Assembly (NCBI GenBank): GCA_027922465.2
Contig: BQMF02000210.1
Coordinates: 186,001-250,000 of the forward strand
DNA: 64,000 nt
Source: Turritopsis dohrnii
Lineage: Eukaryota; Cnidaria; Hydrozoa; Anthoathecata; Oceaniidae
Direction of reading: 5' to 3'
Part shown: piece by piece, positions 57,795 through 64,000 of the stretch
Numbering within the stretch: the stretch's first letter is position 1
Layout: every line of letters starts with the position of its first letter
Notes under the pieces: generated by a model
Database searches by the model: none
What the model was told of the DNA's origin: nothing
The model's input: the letters and a program-made list of their open reading frames with translations, nothing else
Translations under genes and position numbers: made by a program

Positions 57795-58254
57795 GAAAAT
57801 GGATTTTCAGAAAAGATATGTTTTCATATGCAAAATATTCTCTATTTCACTTCTTCTGTGATAAAATTAACTCTCTTGCAAAGATTTTATAATTTTATTT
57901 CCACTTCACAACTTATAAGGAAACAGAATTTCCCAAAACTGTAGAAAGACTTCTGAAACAACTTTGTGAGTTTTATCATTCCTCAAAGTATCCTTTTGGA
58001 TGCAGGGTTCCCTTAAGGTGTACTGTTGACCTCCAAAAGTTTTTGACTTAAGAGTCCTTATGGTTGCTTTCTCATTACATTCCACTTTTGATTAAGGTGT
58101 ATATATCATAATATTGGGGGTTTCTTCATTATATAATTTTTACATTAAAATGTAATATAAAATTATAATCTAAAATTTTTAGTTGCTTTTTCCCTTATCA
58201 ATGTAAAAGGTGCTAATTCTTTAATTAAAACCATTATGGAGAGTCCTCATAATG
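57795..58254 (+). repeat. Segmental direct duplication, copy A
   Basis: Starts GAAAATGGATTTTCAGAAAA and matches 58294-58935 closely along its length but lacks a 200-bp block. It contains a broken version of the coding-like core (KTVERLLKQLCEFYH, then a frame loss near CCTTTTGGATGCAGGG). Confidence 0.88.
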
Positions 58255-58293
58255 CAATAATGTAACAAAGTATTTTTTATGAAGATCCCACTG

Positions 58294-58935
58294 CGAAAAT
58301 GGATTTTCAGAAAAATATCTTTTCATTATGCAAAATATTCTCTATTTCACTTCTTCTGTGATTAAATTAACTTCTTGCAAAGATTTTATAACTTTGTTTC
58401 CATTTCACAACTTATAATGATGAAAGCTATTTTCAGCCCAACTCAAAGTCAAAGGGGTTCCTGTATCCAAAAAGATATTTACAATATGATAGAGGTCAAT
58501 GTATACATTTGTAAATTCAGATGTTACGCACATCAACAAAATATAATCTTATTACTCGTTAATTAATTTGGTGATTAATTTTAATTTAATTAATTGTAAG
58601 TCTGAATATTTGTTGAAGGAAACAGAATTTACCAAAACTGTAGAAAGACTTCTGAAACAACTTTGTGAGTTTTATCATCCCTCAAAGTATCCTTTTTGGT
58701 TGCAGGAATTCTTAGTGTATTGTATTGACCTCCAAAAGTTTATGACTAAAGAGTCCTTATGGTTTTTTTCTCATTACATTCCACTTTGATTAAGGTGTAT
58801 CATAGATATTGGGGGTTTCTTCATTAATAGAATTTTTATTGTAATATAAAATCATAATCTATTTGATTTTAACCTTATGTATGTAAAAGGTGTCAATTCA
58901 TTAATTAAACTCATTTGGAGAGTCCTCAAGAGATA
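58294..58935 (+). repeat. Segmental direct duplication, copy B
   Basis: Matches copy A at both sides of a 200-bp block (58418-58617) present only here. An open frame ends in TEFTKTVERLLKQLCEFYHP, then SKYPFWLQEFLVYCIDLQKF (to 58789). The HPS-x-x-x-x-W pattern weakly recalls the HPSN segment of PA200/Blm10 (PSME4) proteasome activators. This is a tentative resemblance only. Both copies look decayed or are lone exons. Confidence 0.8.
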
Positions 58936-59318
58936 ATATTTTATACGTAATACTCAATCATGTATCCCATTTTTATTTAGAGAGTGAAAAGCCACACAGA
59001 GGCTAGGAAAGTTTTTTCATTAGTGGCAATTGACAACAGATTATTTGATCAGCATTGTATAGCATCCCCAATGAAATGTGCCACTTGAGGGCAAATATCT
59101 TTGAGAAACAATTAAGAGGGATAAGTGTTTTATTTTTGGGTCTGCAATATTTGGGACATGTATAGTGGTAAAATCTAAAATGTCTCGGGGACGGGTCTGT
59201 GAAGTTCCTATGACAACGACTTACGTCATAGGGAACAATGTCGTACATTTTCGTACAATTTCTGTTCTGATAATTTTGTTTGTAGATTAAAAATCAATGA
59301 AAAAACTTTTGTCAAAGG
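58936..59318. other. Upstream region of the LIAT1-like gene
   Basis: No defined promoter element. The 5' UTR presumably lies here; the ATG context is AAGGATGAGC. Confidence 0.35.
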
Positions 59319-61325
59319 ATGAGCGAGCTTTCGGCCAAACTCAAGACCAAAGAGTTGCAAGCAACCTCCTCGTCAAGTAAAGGTAGGATTTTTGTATTAC
59401 TTGCAGAAATTGAATTAGAACATATTAAGATAAATTAATTAGTTTCCATACACTAAGTATGTTTGATTTGCGAGGAAAGCTTTAAAAGAATCCTGTTTAG
59501 TCTTTGCATAAGTTAGCATAAGCCACAATTTTTCTTTTTTTATTTCCACAATTTTTTTTTTTTTTTGCTTTCTGTAATACAGTGTTATCTTCAGGAAATT
59601 TAATTCTCGACAAATTTAAAGAAAGATCAGTGATTACCCCTCGTCAAATAAAATTCCTTTTTTTATATCCTTCTATTTTGCTGTTACGATAATATGATTA
59701 TACCTTATCAGACAAACAAGGTCCACAAAAGTGTTTCTCACTTAACTCTAGAACATGTAATGATAACACAATAAGAAGTGGAGTGATGTGTTTTAAGAAA
59801 CGGGAGGAAACAGGGAGGTTTTGTAAATCTGCCTTTTTGCCTCTGATAAACGCCGCCTTCTAATAAACGCCGCCTTATAATAAACGCCGCCTTATAATAA
59901 GCGCCGCCTTATGATAAGCGCCGCATCTTGAAAAGCGGCGTCTGTTTTCGAGGCGTCAGAAAAAGTTACGAAACTTTTCATGACGTAGAAGAGAATGGCG
60001 ACAGAGATATTGATATTCTTTGACATTTTCGTATAATGTGAAGGTATCTTTTGTGTAAAATATTTTCACACAATCTTTTGCAACATTTTTATGAGAAAAG
60101 AAAACATTATTGTTTAAAGTCTGTTTTTATATCATTTTTCATTTTGTGATAAAATGTCGCGTTTGAGTGGTTACGTTAGATGCAACTCTCCTTGGAGTGT
60201 TTTAAAGAAAGCACCGGAGTTGAGGAGTGCTTGTCTTTGGTAAATTTTTCTTTTTCTTTTTCTTTTTCGGCGCTGAAGGTGCAAGAAGTGACGCAAATTT
60301 ATTCGTCGATCGCCAAATTAAGTTCTCGCCAAATTTGAAAAGATTTCCCATCACCAAATTAAATTCTATTCTATATTCTAAAATATGTTCAGTGTATGGA
60401 TTCAAAGACTGTTTTGATAAAAACATCCAATTCCATAAATTTCCCTTAAATGTGCCAGATGGTTGGTTTCGATGAAAAAGGACGGATTTACGTGTTGTTT
60501 TTTTTCATTCTGTAGTGAACATTTTCTTCCTTCTGACTATGACATCGATCCAAGCGAACCAAAGCCGCGTTAAAGGTCCCTTCCATTTCTAGTTTTCTCA
60601 AAAAAATCATTAAAAAGAAAATTCCAAGAAAATCAACCAAATGACTTTTATGCTCAAGAGGCCGTCACCTCAGCTTTAGCATCATCATCACAGCAAACCT
60701 CTGCCTTATAAACAATAAATCTTTCTACAGTTTTCGTGGAACTTCCTATATTACGAAGGACTTTTTGCCACTATTAAGAATGACTACCAATTCCTCTTCC
60801 GTAAGCGTGATTTTACGGGAGTCAGATATCTAGCGGTTCGTTCTTAGTCATTGTTGTTTTGTAATGATTCATGATACATTAGTTTTTTGACTAAACATCT
60901 TGTCCTTCGATCTGTTTGTTTGATTAGATTCTCTTTCTGAATGTCAAAACACCGGTAAAGCAAATAAAAAGAAAGTGTCAACAACAGTGAAAAAGAAGAA
61001 GAAGAAAACGAAGACCAATAACCAAAAATTGCAGGAAAAGACTTCAAAGTTCCCTGACCATGTAACCTCCAACGAATCTATTATAAATTTGGAAAAGTCA
61101 GAGTCGAAGACCAACTGCTTTACTATGAAGGATATTACCTTAAGCGAAGACAATAAGGCCATACAAGTAGCCTTAAATCCAGACGTTTTGAGATGGGAGA
61201 ACAAGCATGATGATCCTTCAGATGAGATGGTCAGGATGAAATTGTACAAAGCCAATCGTAGATTAAGATATACAAATGCAAATACTATGAAAGCTGCTTT
61301 GTTTGGAATGAAAGAAAAACAATAA
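59319..61325 (+). CDS. LIAT1: LIAT1-like protein, two exons
   Basis: Exon 1 is 59319-59382 (MSELSAKLKTKELQ ... then donor GTAGG); exon 2 is 60928-61325 (acceptor TTTGATTAG). The phase-1 junction joins to give 153 aa. Residues 35-50 are a lysine-rich stretch (six consecutive Lys at 43-48), the middle is polar and probably disordered, and residues 109-136 hold LRWENKHDDP then MKLYKANRRLRY. A basic lysine run plus a C-terminal LRW-x(5)-DP ... LY-x-x-NRR-x-RY block is what I know of LIAT1, the ligand of arginyltransferase ATE1, in which the lysine run mediates JMJD6 contact. Family assignment is from memory of the motif. No frame defect; the stop is followed by AT-rich DNA. Confidence 0.7.
59843..59931 (+). 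repeat. 17-bp tandem repeat in LIAT1-like intron
   Basis: Five units of AATAAACGCCGCCTTAT with A/G variation at AAACG/AAGCG, ending in a CGCCGC ... GCGGCG inverted pair. It resembles worn ends of TIR elements that use GCGCC units (compare 38690-38755). Confidence 0.85.
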
Positions 61326-61487
61326 TCTATTATATGTTTTCATGTACAGAACTCACGTAATTCGATCTCTAATCCGCACATTCGGGAAAAAATGCGAGAC
61401 AAACAAATTTGTTCAATTAAAATGATTTTTCGAATTATGTTAGTTTTACTGTACATCAAAACACTTTCTGAGAGTGAATACTATATA

Positions 61488-61661
61488 CAGTGGACTCTCT
61501 ATAATTCGACCTTTCATTACTCGAACTCTCCATAATTCGAACTGAATCAGTGAGTCCCGTCAAGCTTAAACCTAACAATATTACTCTCTAGAACTCGAAC
61601 TCTCCATAATTCGAACGATTTTGTTTTCCCCTTCAAGGTTCGAGTTAGAGAGAGTCTACTG
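61488..61661. mobile_element. 174-bp Tc1/mariner (Tigger-like) MITE
   Basis: The ends CAGTGGACTCTCTATAATTC and the complement of the right end (CAGTAGACTCTCTCTAACTC) are inverted. TA is duplicated at 61486-61487 and 61662-61663. Internal copies of CTCCATAATTCGAAC. Ends of this type are typical of pogo/Tigger elements. Confidence 0.88.
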
Positions 61662-62042
61662 TAGAACATAATTCAATTTCACGGTCGTAGACGGTGCAAG
61701 GTTTTTCATTATTGTGTGTTTTTCAATTTGGCTTGAAAAGTCATAATATATCATTATTTTCTCAACGCTTCTCCTTGTTGTCCATTTCTTGGCCTGTAAG
61801 AATTTCCCGGAATGGTATTGTCTCCATAATACAATTACCACAATGCAATGGGAAAAATCATTAAAAACACCTGCAAGGAATAATAAAAAGGGTTTCACGA
61901 ACGAAGCAGATTATCTGTAAGCAATTTAGAACTGCACATGATCTCAAAGCACGTAATTTATAGCATTGCACTATGGTCATTCTATTCAGTATTGAGGAGA
62001 TAATACATATATAACATTTCGGGAACGGCGAATTGTACATTA

Positions 62043-62667
62043 CAGTGGAACCTCTATTAACGGTCACCTCCATACATCGGTCACCTCCTGATAAGCGGCC
62101 AGAAAAGAAAGTCCCTGCCGAATTTATTGTCAAACTCTTATAAAAAAACCTCCATACATCGGTCACCTCCAATCAACGGCCAAACGGCCACTTTCTATTG
62201 TCCCAATGTCTAATTTTACCTCTATTAACGGTCAAAAAAAATCTTTATGCAAGCAAATGAAAGGAAAAATATTTTATTTATAATAATTATTTACAAAAAT
62301 AAAGTCAAGTGAAGCAGCTTCATCTATTGTAGATGATTTGAACAACTTCAAAACATTAGGTGATGCTGACTTAGTAAGTGCTTTGAATCTTGTCACACAA
62401 GCACTTAGGCTGAATATTGTTTCATAAAAAAAGTAACAGTTTATTTCAGTAAAAAGTTGTAACATGATTGTAGATTATACTGATAAGATACGTGTATTTA
62501 CTTGTGTTTATTTTGATCATGAATCATTCTTTATGCCCCCTATCTCTCCCGACCAGCCTTTTGGATAAAAAGGTACATTCATATAAAACCTCCATACATC
62601 GGTCACCTCTAATGCAACGGCCACTAAGCTGGGTCCCCCAAAGTGGCCGCTATTAGAGGTTCTACTG
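62043..62667. mobile_element. 625-bp Tc1/mariner (Tigger-like) element
   Basis: The ends CAGTGGAACCTCTATTAACG and the complement of the right end (CAGTAGAACCTCTAATAGCG) are inverted. TA is duplicated at 62041-62042 and 62668-62669. CCTCCATACATCGGTCACCT is repeated three times inside (near 62068, 62149 and 62587) and CGGTCA/CGGCCA units recur. No transposase. Confidence 0.88.
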
Positions 62668-62669
62668 TA

Positions 62670-63051
62670 TTTGATTTATACGAGTTGGTTGGTTTGAAAC
62701 GACCTGGGTCCTTTTTAAGTATGTGTTTTACATATGTTTTACTATACGATGTTTTAGTGTTAGTCAGGCTACTTGCAAAAAAATTTGGAAATTAGAGGGA
62801 CATTGTAAAACTACTTTGAACAGTTACTTTAAACGTACAAAGGTAAGAACGTAAGAAGGTTCCATTGGCGAAAGTTTATGTCCGCGAAATGTTTCAAATT
62901 TGGTCAAACGCGAAAGTTAATGCCCAAAGGAAATTTCCAATATGGGTCAAATTCGATAAAATTTTCATGGCCAATCGAAAAAACACGAAAAATCCAATTC
63001 TTTTTTAACAACATATTTATTACACTACTTGCAAATAAAGTAAATAGCTAA
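62670..63051. other. Unannotated stretch
   Basis: A TATGTCCGCGAAA / ACGCGAAAGTTAATGCCC segment near 62878-62940 recalls the TTCGCGG motif elements; otherwise nothing. Confidence 0.35.
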
Positions 63052-63216
63052 ATTATTCAATGATATCCGCACACAATGTACCTCTCCAATTGCAGCGCAA
63101 AGTTATCGGATCGAGTGGGACTCGAACCCACGACCTCTCGCTTGCCGGGCGATTGCTCTAACCACTAAGCTACCGACCCCTTGCGATCACACTAGTTCGT
63201 AGCAGACGAGGGGAGC
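63052..63216 (-). repeat. Direct repeat with tRNA-like domain, copy 1
   Basis: 165 bp, nearly identical to 63436-63598 (main difference a 2-bp deletion there). It begins ATTATTCAATGATATCCGCA and ends GCAGACGAGGGGAGC. The 219 bp between copies is unique. Organised as two direct repeats 384 bp apart. Confidence 0.92.
63107..63179 (-). other. tRNA-like domain (pseudo-tRNA, GGC in the anticodon position)
   Basis: On the minus strand it folds as a cloverleaf. A seven-pair acceptor (GGGTCGG with TCGATCC, two G-T pairs), D-arm GCTTAGTGGTTAGAGC, a four-of-five-pair anticodon stem with loop CCGGCAA, a five-base variable loop and T-arm GTGGGTTCGAGTCCCAC. A and B box promoters are intact. Position 33 is C instead of the universal T and the anticodon would be GGC, unusual for eukaryotic Ala, so this is more likely a SINE or repeat head than a working tRNA. 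Confidence 0.6.
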
Positions 63217-63435
63217 GTTTGTGCTCAATTGGACCTGAATGTCTGCGAATCAGTGAAATCTCATTGGATAGATGCTCAGAGGCGATTCGAGTTCCAACCA
63301 ACTCGTTAACTTTGATGCAACTAGGAAGGTGTATTACATTGGGGAGAGGCGTCAACACGCCCAACAGAGCCCCGGTTTCGGACATAGTCCATCTTCAGTC
63401 AGGTAACTGAAACCAATGTGCAGTCTAGATTATAT

Positions 63436-63598
63436 ATTATTCAATGATATCCGCACACAATGTACCTCTCCAATTGCAGCGCAAAGTTATCGGATCGAGT
63501 GGGACTCGAACCCACGACCTCTCGCTTGCCGGGCGATTGCTCTAACCACTAATACCGACCCCTTGCGATCACACTAGTTCGTAGCAGACGAGGGGAGC
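63436..63598 (-). repeat. Direct repeat with tRNA-like domain, copy 2
   Basis: 163 bp. Same as 63052-63216 but the D-arm has lost GC (CACTAATACC versus CACTAAGCTACC), which breaks the A box in this copy. Confidence 0.92.
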
Positions 63599-64000
63599 TA
63601 AAAATACATGTTTAATACAATGTTTAATCTAATTCAATAATTTCAGGAGCTCTAGGCTTTGTGCACTTTTTTGATGACAAAACGCGACCAGTTGGTTTGA
63701 AAATCTTTCTGACATCCTCTTGTTTAAACTGTTTTTTAGGTGCCGATTTTTTTACATTCGGCTTGACCCCCAACAGACCCAATTATGACCTCATTGGGCC
63801 ATCGAAATTATTTTATAAAAATTTTTATAAAACAAACTATACTATTCGATACAGCTCGAAAAATAAGCGATTTTGGTATATTAAACATGTCCTTAATAGT
63901 TGAGAAGTTTTTAGCGTTTAAACATTTTGTGACATTATCAATGAAGATTCATCTTCAGGAAACGACTTGCTTCGGCTGCTTGAAACCCACGGATCATTCG
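63599..64000. other. Right edge, unannotated
   Basis: An 80-codon plus-strand frame at 63661-63903 lacks start context, splice sites or family support. Nothing else seen. Confidence 0.4.

Noticed and set aside
63107..63179. Functional tRNA-Ala gene
   Set aside because: C at position 33, GGC anticodon, one mismatched anticodon pair, and presence within a repeated unit with a worn relative at 43617.

Overview
The window looks like nuclear DNA of an AT-rich invertebrate animal. Genes are split by GT-AG introns of a few hundred to about 2,000 bases, intergenic DNA is long, and mobile elements are dense. The gene set (a SID-1 family RNA-transport gene, a METTL7-type methyltransferase, a LIAT1-like gene) together with the DNA transposons and one CR1-like LINE would fit a cnidarian. 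That assignment is inference, because no rRNA, mitochondrial or other clade-specific marker is present.

Layout. 1-1217 (minus): four phase-consistent exons of a gene I do not recognise, running off the left edge. 3.6-5.3 kb: a 9-bp minisatellite with a 270-bp higher-order period. 5.8-6.6 kb: two terminal-inverted-repeat (TIR) elements. 7.6-14.7 kb: a Ty3/Gypsy retrotransposon (minus) with paired 202-bp LTRs, a polypurine tract and a 5-bp target duplication. It is broken by a stop codon and a frameshift, by a 1.73-kb TIR element inside integrase, and by a 581-bp TIR element inside one LTR. 14.8-15.6 kb: another TIR element.

16.1-31.9 kb (plus): a complete SIDT (SID-1 transmembrane) gene that I could assemble exon by exon: 26 exons giving 799 aa, plus one doubtful 13-codon cassette. 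Its introns hold MITEs, tandem arrays, a tRNA-derived SINE and a three-level nest of insertions. 32-36 kb: flanking DNA with MITEs and hairpins. 36.6-38.2 kb: a short coding-like start exon cut by a 5'-truncated CR1-like LINE. 38.9-43.4 kb: four TIR elements. 45-46.2 kb: decayed coding-like pieces. 47-49 kb: more MITEs. 49.5-50.3 kb (minus): an uninterrupted METTL7-like coding sequence. 50-57.8 kb: little of note. 57.8-58.9 kb: a direct segmental duplication with a coding-like core. 59.3-61.3 kb (plus): a two-exon LIAT1-like gene. 61.5-63.6 kb: two Tc1/mariner-type elements and a pair of near-identical 164-bp direct repeats, each with a tRNA-like domain.

The host genes have no obvious functional link to each other. 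I see no undescribed gene system. The unusual content is transposon architecture: exact nested insertions that reveal empty sites, a family of ~120-bp MITEs at 11 loci confined to 17-49 kb, three elements with CAG...CTG ends and 5-bp target duplications, and TIR elements filled with arrays of 22-bp palindromic units.
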